The notes under the pieces: model-generated
What the model saw: only the letters and a program-made list of their open reading frames with translations
The model's database searches: none
Told to the model about the DNA's origin: nothing
Program-made: the position numbers and the translations under genes
Origin: Paraburkholderia silviterrae
GTDB taxonomy: Bacteria; Pseudomonadota; Gammaproteobacteria; Burkholderiales; Burkholderiaceae
Length of the DNA stretch: 64,000 nucleotides
Direction of reading: 5' to 3'
Assembly: GCF_004353915.1 (NCBI RefSeq)
Contig: NZ_SMRP01000024.1
Coordinates: 1 to 64,000 of the forward strand
In this document: in pieces, positions 7,668 to 15,883 of the stretch
Layout of the letters: each line of letters opens with the position of its first letter
Numbering within the stretch: the stretch's first letter is position 1

Positions 7668-8204
7668 TTAGTGGGAAGACGGGGCAAACTCTTCGAAGTA
7701 CATCCGCTCAAGTGAGAGCGTTATTCCGAATACTGAGGATTGCTGCGGCCCGTTCACTCCACAGAATTGCAGTTCTCCGCGCTGGCCAACAATAATGACT
7801 TCCCGAGCGCCGCCTTCCAGGTAAGCCCTGACTCTCGGGCCGATGTCATGTGGCAACTTGCGGTCGAGGAGCACCTCGACACACAAGTCCGGCACAAACG
7901 GGATTGGGCCTTCCCGCTCAAACCCTTCCCACTTTTCGGGTGGCATCCAGACGACGTCAGGTACGCGGATGCCAAATGACGGTGTTGTCACGGCGACCGA
8001 CATCGCCGCCACGTGGCCAATCTGCTCGGCGATTTGACAGTAGACGTCGGTCAGAACAATCTGGCGCCTTGCTGAGGGATGAGGATGCGGCACCGCTTCA
8101 CCGCGACTATCCAGTTCACAGCATTCCCACAACCCGAAATCAGGGTTGGGGTGAATCCGGCGCCAAGTCGCGACGAGTCCGTCCCGCTCGAGAAGAGTAG
8201 ACAC
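7668..8204 (-). CDS. Uma2-like (DUF820) PD-(D/E)XK-fold protein
   Basis: From the GTG at 8204 (TGGAGG nine bases upstream) the protein has 178 residues; a longer in-frame start at 8345 lacks such a site. Family marks are IRVPDVVWMPPEKW followed by FVPDLCVEVL, where the first Asp and the Asp/Glu pair sit as in the restriction-endonuclease-like core, and then a Tyr-Leu-x-x-Gly-Ala-Arg-Glu-Val helix-strand unit. Uma2-type proteins are abundant in cyanobacteria and sparse in proteobacteria, and their function is unproven. The core Lys of PD-(D/E)XK is not obvious, so nuclease activity is uncertain. It is transcribed away from a small hypothetical gene across a region rich in inverted repeats. Confidence 0.6.
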   Translation of the reverse strand: MSTLLERDGLVATWRRIHPNPDFGLWECCELDSRGEAVPHPHPSARRQIVLTDVYCQIAEQIGHVAAMSVAVTTPSFGIRVPDVVWMPPEKWEGFEREGPIPFVPDLCVEVLLDRKLPHDIGPRVRAYLEGGAREVIIVGQRGELQFCGVNGPQQSSVFGITLSLERMYFEEFAPSSH

Positions 8205-8275
8205 AACGACAAGCCTCCAATAGGGAAACACATTAAGGGTATTCCCTTTGTCGGCGCATGAAAAGCGAATATTTA

Positions 8276-8426
8276 TGTGCATCGCACAATCAGACCAGGC
8301 AACGCGCGTCGATTTGATTTTTCGGCCGTTATCGGGCCACATCATGAGCCCGAGTGACCCTTGTGCGATGACGACTCAGTGGCCAAGTCTGAATTTTGTT
8401 GACGTCTATTGTGCGTCGCACCACAA
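8276..8426. promoter_or_regulatory. array of TGTGCRTCGCACA-like operator sites
   Basis: Three related sites lie in the 435 bp between two divergent genes (8204 minus, 8640 plus). Site 1 is TGTGC-ATC-GCACA (8276-8288). Site 2 is TTGTGCGATG (8361-8370), the reverse complement of one side of site 1. Site 3 is TTGTGCGTCGCACCACAA (8409-8426). Repetition of one palindromic word in a shared promoter region suggests a regulator-binding array. The regulator is unknown. Apart from these sites nothing else was recognised in 8205-8639. Confidence 0.45.
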
Positions 8427-8639
8427 TTCGGAAGCCAAGAGCCATTACACGAAATCAGATTCTGCGGGCGCTTTACGGAAGTGCCAGGTTGTGAGTTTGG
8501 CCAGTCGACTGGCGTGCTTCTCTTCCCCGCGCTGGACACAGACGCCGACCGGCAGCCAAGCCCTCAAGAATTGGATGGCAGCTCGGCCGTGGAGCCATCC
8601 GGCCCAAGGGCGCTCTATTGTCTGAACACGGGAAGTGAA

Positions 8640-8852
8640 ATGGAACTCGATGCGGAGACATTCCGGCAACTGCGCCGTCTCGCCCCGGTCCTCGACGACA
8701 TACTCAACGCCGGCGAAGTCGAACATGCGGACCAGGCGGTGAATCTCGCGGCACTCGCACAACTATGCGCGACCCTGTTCGACGCTTACCGCTCCATGCA
8801 TCCTGACGAGACCGCGCAAGCAAGCCTCAACGTGCGGGAGCCGCAAAAATAA
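8640..8852 (+). CDS. small hypothetical acidic protein
   Basis: This 70-residue protein starts at the ATG of MELDAETFRQLRRLAPVLDD, with GGAAG four bases upstream. It is acidic and mostly helical (LDDILNAGEVEHADQAVNL and ALAQLCATLFDAYRSMH). The open frame extends far upstream, but that part is Pro/Ser-rich and lies over the operator-like array, so I favour the short version. I do not recognise a family. Its divergent arrangement with the Uma2-like gene suggests shared regulation. Confidence 0.45.
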   Translation: MELDAETFRQLRRLAPVLDDILNAGEVEHADQAVNLAALAQLCATLFDAYRSMHPDETAQASLNVREPQK

Positions 8853-8892
8853 CAACTTGCTGCGCCCTTGTCGGCCACCCTCGAAGACACCC

Positions 8893-9058
8893 ATTCGAGC
8901 TGTGCCATCCTGGTGGCATACGACTTTCATTTATCTGCTAAAGGATTGAATTCAGAGCGAATTACAATTAGATATACGAACGAAAATGCGAAAAAATAGC
9001 GGCCTGCCTGCGCCGCAGGATGGCTGGATTCGGAATCGAGCCCGACGATGGCCTCAGC
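8893..9058 (+). pseudogene. decayed H-NS paralogue with leader repeat, copy 3
   Basis: 8893-8971 aligns with the leader of the intact H-NS gene. From 8972 the frame reads IYERKCEKIAACLRRRMAGF then GIEPDDG, matching the intact protein's MDERKRESIVAYLRRRMAEF then EIEPED over 29 codons without indels. The start codon is ATA, and the DNA-binding C-terminal signature is absent because homology ends near 9058. It is a dead H-NS paralogue truncated by rearrangement. Confidence 0.7.
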
Positions 9059-9429
9059 CGTTCGGACAGTCTTCTGAGATTTTTAAGCCAGTATGAATTT
9101 CCCCCAAAAATAGCGGTAAAACCGGCGCGGCCGTCCATAAACGGTCCGTATCGAATCGACGTCCGGGCCAGAATGCCAGCATCGGCGCGATGAAGCGGCG
9201 TTGAGCGCAGGCGCCCAGCCTGGCGCACCACACGCCGACCCGCGTGCTGCCCACTTGAAGCAAATGGTGATTTTTAGCCGGTCATTGAATAGTGTTATGC
9301 TGCGACCTGCAGCTTATCGTTCATGGACACCGAACCTGGCCCATGATCGCAGTTCCACACGCGACAATTAGAATTGAATCCTCAGGGACATCTGGCGTTT
9401 CGCAGCGCTTTTCCGCTGCAAGCCGCGAG

Positions 9430-9479
9430 ATGCCTATATGAGGCATTCACGGATATCAGCAGCCATTGGACATCCAATG
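9430..9479. promoter_or_regulatory. two palindromes upstream of the XRE-cupin regulator
   Basis: ATGCCT-atatg-AGGCAT (9430-9446) and CATTGG-acat-CCAATG (9464-9479) are perfect inverted repeats with 6 bp arms and centres about 34 bp apart. They sit 78-127 bases before the start codon at 9557. They are good candidates for autoregulatory operators. The half-site ATGCCT also occurs at 26132 in front of the TonB-dependent receptor gene. Confidence 0.45.
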
Positions 9480-9556
9480 AATCGCGCCATGGGCCGGTAC
9501 TTTGGCTGGCACGAGGTCCGGGGCAAAGCACATTCATCAGACAACAAAGTTCCGCC

Positions 9557-10129
9557 ATGGTTTCGAAAGCCGTCGAATCACAAAACGTCGTCTCCGTAGG
9601 CAGCAAGATTCGCGGACTGCGCCAGCGGCAAGGCCGCACACTGGATGACATCGCCACGGCGGCGCAGCTCTCCAAACCGTTTCTCTCGCAGGTCGAGCGA
9701 GATCTCGCGAGCCCCTCCATTACATCGCTCGTGAGCATCGCCAAGGCGCTCGGCGTGCCGGTCAGCTATTTCGTCGATGCGCCCACCGAAGCGGGTTGCG
9801 TATGCCGCGGCCAGGATCTCAAGTTCTTTGGCTTCGCCGACTCGGCCAACCTCTATGCGCGTCTCACCAACCCAACCGGCGGCCGCCAGCTCGAGGCCAT
9901 TCTCGTGCGCATGCCGCCCGGCAAGCGCGAGAGCGAAGTCACCACGCACGCCGGCGAGGAATTCTTGCACGTGCTTTCGGGCGAAGTGACGCTCACGCTC
10001 GAAGGCCAGTCGTTCGTGGTTCGCGCGGGGGACAGTGCGCACTACGAATCGACCGTGCCGCACGCCTGGAGCAACACGTCGGATCAGGAAACCGTGCTCG
10101 TCTGGGTGGGTACGCCGCGTATCTTCTGA
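9557..10129 (+). CDS. XRE-family regulator with C-terminal cupin domain
   Basis: This 190-residue regulator has a helix-turn-helix at about 17-72 (GSKIRGLRQRQGRTLDDIAT, then SKPFLSQVERDLASPSITSL) and a cupin_2 sensor domain at about 115-185 (THAGEEFLHVLSGEVTLTL, then DSAHYESTVPHAW). The architecture is that of PuuR/SutR-type regulators, whose cupin senses a small molecule. A Cys-Val-Cys follows the linker (C81, C83). The start at 9557 fits the usual short N-terminus. It is clearly paralogous to the regulator at 26172-26747 and convergent with the RND gene. The two regulators bracket the TonB-receptor/Yej/TldDE genes, so I infer that both control them. Confidence 0.85.
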   Translation: MVSKAVESQNVVSVGSKIRGLRQRQGRTLDDIATAAQLSKPFLSQVERDLASPSITSLVSIAKALGVPVSYFVDAPTEAGCVCRGQDLKFFGFADSANLYARLTNPTGGRQLEAILVRMPPGKRESEVTTHAGEEFLHVLSGEVTLTLEGQSFVVRAGDSAHYESTVPHAWSNTSDQETVLVWVGTPRIF

Positions 10130-10135
10130 AACCGC

Positions 10136-10161
10136 GCTGCCCACCGTTGCGCAGCGGCAGC
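10136..10161. terminator. weak stem-loop between convergent genes
   Basis: GCTGCC (10136-10141) and GGCAGC (10156-10161) form a 6 bp stem with a 14-base loop between the stop of the XRE-cupin gene and the stop of the RND gene. There is no T-run on either side, so intrinsic termination would be inefficient. Confidence 0.3.
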
Positions 10162-10198
10162 TTCATGGACAATTCACTGGCGGCGCTTCAAGGACGTT

Positions 10199-13100
10199 TC
10201 AAGGCGCTTGCGTTTCACTGTCTTCCACCGTCTGCGGCAAGCCTTGCTCACGATGGCGCGGCGACTCGCTTCGCGTGCGCCTGGCACGCGTGCGCGACAC
10301 CACCGTGTAATAGAGCACGGGCGTGACCACGAGCCCGAGCAGCGTAGCCGCGATAACGCCGCCGAACACGCCCGTGCCGATCGAGTGCCGGCTCTCCGCG
10401 CCGCCGCCCTGTGAGATGACGAGTGGCAAGACACCGAGCAGGAACGCCGCCGAGGTCATCACGATAGGGCGCAGGCGCTCGCCGCTCGCGCCCACCACCG
10501 CCGCGCCGAGCGGCACACCGCGCGCACGGCGCACGTTCGCGGCCTGCACGATCAGGATGGCGTTCTTGGCCGCGAGGCCGATCACGGTCACCATGCCCAC
10601 CTTGAAATAGATGTCGTTGGGCAACCCGCGCAAGAGCATCGCGCTGACCGCGCCCACCGCGCCGAGCGGCACGACCAGCAGCACCGAGAGCGGCGTGATC
10701 CAGCTCTCGTAGAGTGCCGCGAGCACCATGAACACCGCCAGCAGCGAAAGGCCGAGCAGGAGCGGCGTCTGGCGCGCGGCCTGCGCTTCCTCGAACGCGG
10801 CGTCGGTCCATTCGCCGGACACGCCCTCGGGCAGCGCGAGCGCGAGCCGCTCCATTTCCGCCATCGCTTCGCCCGAGCTATGGCCCGGCGCTGCGCGCCC
10901 CGTCACGTCGAGCGAGGGATAGCCGTTGTAGCGGCTCAGCATCACGGGGCCGAGCGTCCAGTGCGTGGCCGCGATCGACGACATCGCCACGGTGCCGCCC
11001 GCCGAGTTCTGCATCGGCAGATCGAGCAGCTGGCTGTCGCTCATGCGCGTGGGTGCGTCGGCGGCGACGATGACGCGGCGCATGCGGCCGCCCGCCGGAA
11101 AGTCGTCGACGTAGTTCGAGCCGAATGTGCTGCCCAGCACGTCCGCGATGCGGTCGAACGAGACGCCGTACGCGTAGGCCTTGTTGCGGTCGACGTCGAG
11201 CTCCACGCGCGGCGCGTCGGGCAAGTCCTCCGAATGGACTTGCGCCACCACGCGGCTCTTGCCCGCAGCGTCGATCAGCTGATCGCGCGCGGCTTTCAGT
11301 GCGTCCATCCCCGTGCCGCCGCGATCCTCCAGCCGATACGTGAAACCCTCGGCGTGCCCGATGCCCGGCACCGCCGAAGGCAGCGTGGCCTGCACGTCGC
11401 CGTCGAGGATCGTTGCGAACTGCTCGTTGAGCGCGTCGCGCAGCGTCTGCGCGTCTTTTTCTTGCTTGCCGCGCTGGCCCCATGGCTTGAGCTCGACGAA
11501 CGCCATCGCCACATTCTGGCCGCTGCCGGCGAAGCTCCAGCCCACCACGCTCGTCACGTTACCCACCGCCTGTTGCTTGCCCAGCATCGCCTCCACGCGC
11601 TTGACCACGTCGAGCGTGCGCGCCTGGGTGGCGCCCGCGGGCAACTGGATCATCACTTGCAGCTGACCTTCATCCTCGCTCGGCAGGAAGCCCTGCGGCA
11701 GCTTCCAGTAAAGCAGCGCCCCGACCGCGCACAGGACCACGTAGATCGTAAGCACGCGCGGGCCGCGCCGCAGCAGCGCGGACACGAGCGCACGATAGCC
11801 GCGCGAGGCCCGCGCCGCTTGCGCTGCAAGGCCACGCTCGGGCTTGCGGGCAGGCTTCGGCATCCTTAGCAAATTAGCGCACAGCGCCGGCGTGAGCGAG
11901 AGCGCCATGAACGACGACACGAGCATGGACGCGATCATCGCCACGGCGAACTGCCGGTAGATGCCGCCCACGTTGCCGTTGAAGAACAGCATCGGCACGA
12001 ACACGGCCGTGAGCACGGCCGTCACGCCGACGATCGCGCCGCCGATGCGCTTCATCGCGGCGCGCGTGGCCTCGCGCGGCGGGAGACCGCGCTCGTGCAT
12101 CACGCGGTGCACGCTCTCCACCACGACGATGGCATCGTCCACGAGGATGCCGATCGCGAGCACGAGGCCGAACATCGTGAACACGTTGATCGACATTCCG
12201 CCCGCGTAGAGCGCGAGAAACGCGCCCATGAGCGTGACGGGAATCACCACGGTGGGCACGAGCGTCGAGCGCAAGTCGCGCAGGAACAGCCACATCACGG
12301 CGAACACGAGGACCACGGCTTCGATGAGCGTGATCACCACTTCGTGGATCGCCACGCGCACGAAGTAAGCGGTATCGAACGGGATCTCGATCGCCACGCC
12401 GGGCGGCAGGTGCTTCGAGAGCGCCGCGAGCCGTGCGCGGATCGCGTTCGATGTTTCGAGCGCGTTGCCGCGCGGGCCGAGCTGGATGCCCACCGTCGCC
12501 GCGGGGCGGCCGTTCAGCCGTGAGTAGAATGAATAATCGGCGCGGCCGAGCTCCACGCGCGCGATGTCGCCCAGCCGCACGAGCGAGCCGTCCGTTTTCG
12601 CCTTCAGCACGATCTGCCCGAATTCCCCGGGCGTGTCGAGCTGCCCCTTCACGCTCACCGACTCGGTGGTCTGCTGCCCGTTCACGAACGGCGCGTTGCC
12701 GAGCGTGCCCGCCGTCACGGGCGCGTTCTGCGCGGAGATGGCCAGGTTGACCTCGGCAGCCGTCAAACCGTATTCGCGCAGCTTCACGGGATCGAGCCAG
12801 ACGCGCATGGCCTCGTCGGAGTCCCAGAGTTCCGCCGCGCCCACGCCCGGCGCGCGCTTGAGGTCGCGCAGGATGAAGCGGTTCAGGTAGTCGCTCAGTT
12901 GCGCGGAGTCGCGCGTGCCGTCGGTGGAGGTGAGCGCGACGAGCATCAGGAAGGTGTTGGCGGCCTTCTCCACGTCGATGCCCTGCTGCACCACCGGCTG
13001 CGGCAGCCGCGCCTCCACCTGCTTCAGACGGTTCTGCACGTCCACGAGCGCGATGTCGGGATTGCTGTCCGGCGCAAAGGTCACGTCGATTTCGAGGTTG

Positions 13101-13357
13101 CCTAGCGCGTCGCTTGTCGTTTCGTAGTACTGCAGACCTTCAATGCCGTCTAGACTCTCCTCGATCACGCTCGCCACATTGGCGTCCACCTCTTCCGGCG
13201 ACGCGCCCGGATACTGCGTGTAGATCACGATGCGTGGCGGCGAGAGCCGCGGATACTGCGCGACCGGCAGCATGGGAATCGCGAGCACGCCCGCCACCAT
13301 CACGGCGAGCGCGATAACCCACGCGAAGACCGGCCTGTCGATGAAGAAGAAGGGCAC
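10199..13357 (-). CDS. RND-family (HAE1-type) efflux permease, orphan
   Basis: This 1052-residue inner-membrane proton antiporter is the same size as AcrB/MexB. The N-terminus FFIDRPVFAWVIALAVMVAG is typical HAE1. The TM4 proton-relay pair is in GILVDDAIVVVES (about residue 405) and the TM10 Lys in GLAAKNAILIVQ. Two periplasmic porter regions and the repeated 12-TM layout are visible. The membrane-fusion and outer-membrane partners are not in the window, so it must borrow them. It starts with GTG, 18 bp after the GNAT stop, with no clear Shine-Dalgarno sequence, which suggests coupling. It would be the last gene of the yejA-to-RND operon. Export of a modified product of that operon is my inference; general drug efflux is the alternative. 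Confidence 0.9.
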   Translation of the reverse strand: MPFFFIDRPVFAWVIALAVMVAGVLAIPMLPVAQYPRLSPPRIVIYTQYPGASPEEVDANVASVIEESLDGIEGLQYYETTSDALGNLEIDVTFAPDSNPDIALVDVQNRLKQVEARLPQPVVQQGIDVEKAANTFLMLVALTSTDGTRDSAQLSDYLNRFILRDLKRAPGVGAAELWDSDEAMRVWLDPVKLREYGLTAAEVNLAISAQNAPVTAGTLGNAPFVNGQQTTESVSVKGQLDTPGEFGQIVLKAKTDGSLVRLGDIARVELGRADYSFYSRLNGRPAATVGIQLGPRGNALETSNAIRARLAALSKHLPPGVAIEIPFDTAYFVRVAIHEVVITLIEAVVLVFAVMWLFLRDLRSTLVPTVVIPVTLMGAFLALYAGGMSINVFTMFGLVLAIGILVDDAIVVVESVHRVMHERGLPPREATRAAMKRIGGAIVGVTAVLTAVFVPMLFFNGNVGGIYRQFAVAMIASMLVSSFMALSLTPALCANLLRMPKPARKPERGLAAQAARASRGYRALVSALLRRGPRVLTIYVVLCAVGALLYWKLPQGFLPSEDEGQLQVMIQLPAGATQARTLDVVKRVEAMLGKQQAVGNVTSVVGWSFAGSGQNVAMAFVELKPWGQRGKQEKDAQTLRDALNEQFATILDGDVQATLPSAVPGIGHAEGFTYRLEDRGGTGMDALKAARDQLIDAAGKSRVVAQVHSEDLPDAPRVELDVDRNKAYAYGVSFDRIADVLGSTFGSNYVDDFPAGGRMRRVIVAADAPTRMSDSQLLDLPMQNSAGGTVAMSSIAATHWTLGPVMLSRYNGYPSLDVTGRAAPGHSSGEAMAEMERLALALPEGVSGEWTDAAFEEAQAARQTPLLLGLSLLAVFMVLAALYESWITPLSVLLVVPLGAVGAVSAMLLRGLPNDIYFKVGMVTVIGLAAKNAILIVQAANVRRARGVPLGAAVVGASGERLRPIVMTSAAFLLGVLPLVISQGGGAESRHSIGTGVFGGVIAATLLGLVVTPVLYYTVVSRTRARRTRSESPRHREQGLPQTVEDSETQAP

Positions 13358-13375
13358 GCGCTTGTCGGTCCGCGG

Positions 13376-13939
13376 TTATGAGGTTGAGGGAATCGCGAAC
13401 GGCGGTGCGTCCGCGTAACGCGCCATGTGGAGCGTGTCGGCAAGCAGGCCGTCGCGCGTTGCGGCGCCACGCGAGCGCCCCTCCACCACGAAGCCGAACT
13501 TGCGATAGAGCGCGATCGCCGCCGCGTTGTCGGCGAACACTTCAAGCTCGACCCGGCGCAGGCCCAGCGAATGGTCCGCGCACTCGAGCATCGCCGCCAT
13601 CAGCGCGCTGCCCACCCCGCGCCGCTGATACGCGTCGTGCACGGCGAAGCCCAGCGACGCGCAGTGCGAACGGCGCGGCTTCGCGATCTCGAGATGCGAT
13701 TGGCCGACGACGCGGCCGTCGACTTCAGCGCAGATCGTGATGCAGCCCGGCGGCCGGCTCTCGTACCATGTGCGCAAGGATTCGGGCGTGCGCCAGCCGC
13801 TCAGGAGCGTGCCGTGGCGCACGCCTGGCTGGTTCATCATGTCGACGAGCGCGTCGAAATCGGACGGCTCGCAGGTGCGCACGCGAACGGCGCCGGCAGA
13901 CGCGGACGCGAACGCGTGCGAAGAAGTCATGTTGTTCAT
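13376..13939 (-). CDS. GNAT N-acetyltransferase (second of tandem pair)
   Basis: This is a 187-residue acetyltransferase. The acetyl-CoA loop appears as QRRGVGSALM, preceded by the beta4 strand LGFAVHDAY, and the C-terminal motif ALYRKFGFVVEGRSRGA is typical of RimJ/RimL and YhhY-like members. The ATG at 13939 overlaps the TGA of the upstream GNAT gene (ATGA) and has AGGAG at the right distance, so I prefer it to the ATG three codons upstream. It resembles the adjacent GNAT closely (both have a NAAAIALYR motif), so the pair arose by tandem duplication. The substrate is unknown; an imported peptide product is plausible from the operon. Confidence 0.85.
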   Translation of the reverse strand: MNNMTSSHAFASASAGAVRVRTCEPSDFDALVDMMNQPGVRHGTLLSGWRTPESLRTWYESRPPGCITICAEVDGRVVGQSHLEIAKPRRSHCASLGFAVHDAYQRRGVGSALMAAMLECADHSLGLRRVELEVFADNAAAIALYRKFGFVVEGRSRGAATRDGLLADTLHMARYADAPPFAIPSTS

Positions 13940-14472
13940 GCGCAGCACTCCTGAGCGAACGGCAGCGCCTCACGCATGCGCGCCATCAGGAAAGCGTCGA
14001 TGAGCATCCCCTCGCGCAACACGCTGCCGCGAAAGCGCGCCTCGACTTCGAAACCGCACTGGCGATAGAGCGCGATCGCGGCGGCGTTGTCGGTCAAGAC
14101 ATGGAGCTCGAGCCGGCGCAGGCCGAGCCAGTTGTCGGCGAAATCGAGAATCTGCCTCATCAGATGGGCGCCGATGCCGCGCCGCTGCCAGCCGTCATGC
14201 ACGTTGATGCCGATCCGGCCCACATGCGCGCGACGCAGCTTCTGAGGATGCAGCTCGGCCTCGCCCACCATCGTCTCGCCCACCCACGCCCCGATGGCAA
14301 GCGCGGGAGACATCACGCCGGCGATCCACTCGCGCGTCTGTTCGAGCGAGCGGTACGGCGCGTGCGGATTGCCGCGCAACACGGACGGGCCGTGCTGCAA
14401 CGCATGGAACGCTTGGGCATCGCCGGGGCGCAGTGCGCGCACGACGAGCCCCTCGGGTAAGCTCGACTGCAT
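13936..14472 (-). CDS. GNAT N-acetyltransferase (first of tandem pair)
   Basis: This 178-residue protein has motif A QRRGIGAHLM after IGINVHDGW, and the closing ALYRQCGFEVEARFRGSVLR. It shares the LGLRRLEL-x(2)-LTDNAAAIALYR block with its downstream paralogue. AAGGA lies seven bases before the ATG at 14472. It follows the TldE-like gene by 49 bp and is coupled to the second GNAT by a 4 bp overlap. RimL/MccE-type GNATs acetylate the amino group of processed microcin C, and that precedent fits a Yej-linked operon. The substrate is not shown by sequence. Confidence 0.85.
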   Translation of the reverse strand: MQSSLPEGLVVRALRPGDAQAFHALQHGPSVLRGNPHAPYRSLEQTREWIAGVMSPALAIGAWVGETMVGEAELHPQKLRRAHVGRIGINVHDGWQRRGIGAHLMRQILDFADNWLGLRRLELHVLTDNAAAIALYRQCGFEVEARFRGSVLREGMLIDAFLMARMREALPFAQECCA

Positions 14473-14521
14473 TGTTGTTTCCTTCTTGTTCTTCGAGTCG
14501 CCGGGCGTGGGCTGGCGCGGG

Positions 14522-15883
14522 CTACAGCGTCAATTCGAACGACCTCACCAGCACACCCGGCAGTTTCATGCCGCCCGTCGCGCGCTGGCCCCATGTATCG
14601 TCGGAGAGGCGCAGCTCGGGTTGCGCGCCCAGGCGCTCGAGCCGCTCGCCCAGCAGACCGTACAGGCTGTCGTCGAAGCGCATGGCATCCACAGGCGCAA
14701 CGATGCGGCCCTCTTCCACCCAGAACGTGGCGAAACGCGTCATGCCGGTCAGGCGGCAGCTCATGCGGTCCGAAAAATTCACGTACCACAGGTTGCCCAC
14801 ATAGAGCCCGGTGCCGAGCGCCGCGAGCACGTCCTCCTCCGCGAGATCGCCGCCCGCCATCGCAAGCGACGCAGGCGCCTCGTTCGCGAGCGCGCCGTTG
14901 GGCGTCAGGCCGTACTCGCGCGCCGTGCGGGCGTTCGTCAGCTGCGCGACGCTGCGCCCCTCGCGCACGAGCGGCACGCTCGCGCGCAGATAGCCGTCGT
15001 CGTTGAAGGCGGGCGTGATGCCGAGCTCCAGGTCCTCCGCAATCGAGACGCGCGCGTCGAGCGCGACCTCGCCGCCGTGCAGCCGATGGAGCGGGCTCTG
15101 CGAAGTCGCGTGCGCGCGCGCCGAAAAACCGCCCCACGCGGTCACGCCCAGCAGCTCTTCGAGCGCCGCTGGCGCGAGCCACGCGCGGTACTGGCCCGGA
15201 CCCAGTGCACGCGGTGCGAGCGCGAGCACCGGCAAGCGCGCCGCCGCCTCCTGCACCTTGCGGGCAAACACCGCGTCGTCCCAGTTCTCGCCCGCGTAGC
15301 TCGTCTTGATCGCGCGTCCGCCCGGATGATAGAGCGACCAGCTGAAGCAGAAATTCTCGACTTCGTACCAGCCGCGGCTGCCGCCGCTCGACGCGAAACC
15401 ACGCGAGACCGACCCGCCCGCGTAAAAGCCCACGAAATCGAGCCCGCGCGCGCATTCGGCCACCACGTGCACGAGCGCGTGTGGATCGCGCAGGCGCCCC
15501 GCGCGGCGCGTGGTGCGCTGCCACGACGTCGTTTCGTACAGCAGGTGCGGGTCGTCCGGGGCGTCGCGCAGGCCGGCGCGCAGCGTCTGCAGCGCTGCGC
15601 CCACCTCGCGCAGGTCCTGCCCGGCGTTGCCGCAGATGTCGAGCGTGGAATACGCCTGGCGCGCGCCGTCGATCAGGCGCAGCGTGAGCCGCCCCTGCGA
15701 GACCTGGCCCGTCTGCCGGACCTTGCCGCCGTTGAAGCGGATGAAATCCGACTGCTCGCCCGCGAACGACGTGAGCACCGTTTCGCCCTTGAGCAACAGC
15801 GCGTCGATCTCGCCCGCAAGCATCATGAAATGCGTATGCCAGTCCACGCTCGCGCGCGCGCTCGAGAAAAGTCTGTCGCTCAT
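14522..15883 (-). CDS. TldE/PmbA-like protease subunit
   Basis: This 453-residue protein of the TldD/PmbA family (peptidase U62) begins at the ATG at 15883, which overlaps the stop of the upstream TldD-like gene by one base (TGATG). It contains the family's N-terminal half (LTSFAGEQSDFIRFNGGKVRQ) and C-terminal beta-barrel segments (GLYVGNLWYVNFSDRMSC, TGMTRFATFWVEEGRIV). It has no HExxxH motif, as expected for the non-catalytic TldE/PmbA partner. TldD-TldE degrades unfolded peptides and matures or activates some peptide antibiotics. Here the pair sits inside a peptide-transport operon. Confidence 0.85.
   Translation of the reverse strand: MSDRLFSSARASVDWHTHFMMLAGEIDALLLKGETVLTSFAGEQSDFIRFNGGKVRQTGQVSQGRLTLRLIDGARQAYSTLDICGNAGQDLREVGAALQTLRAGLRDAPDDPHLLYETTSWQRTTRRAGRLRDPHALVHVVAECARGLDFVGFYAGGSVSRGFASSGGSRGWYEVENFCFSWSLYHPGGRAIKTSYAGENWDDAVFARKVQEAAARLPVLALAPRALGPGQYRAWLAPAALEELLGVTAWGGFSARAHATSQSPLHRLHGGEVALDARVSIAEDLELGITPAFNDDGYLRASVPLVREGRSVAQLTNARTAREYGLTPNGALANEAPASLAMAGGDLAEEDVLAALGTGLYVGNLWYVNFSDRMSCRLTGMTRFATFWVEEGRIVAPVDAMRFDDSLYGLLGERLERLGAQPELRLSDDTWGQRATGGMKLPGVLVRSFELTL

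Noticed and set aside
10880..11869. 329-codon plus-strand frame antisense to the RND permease
   Set aside because: Arg/His/Ala-rich composition typical of an antisense shadow; the RND gene on the other strand is unmistakable.
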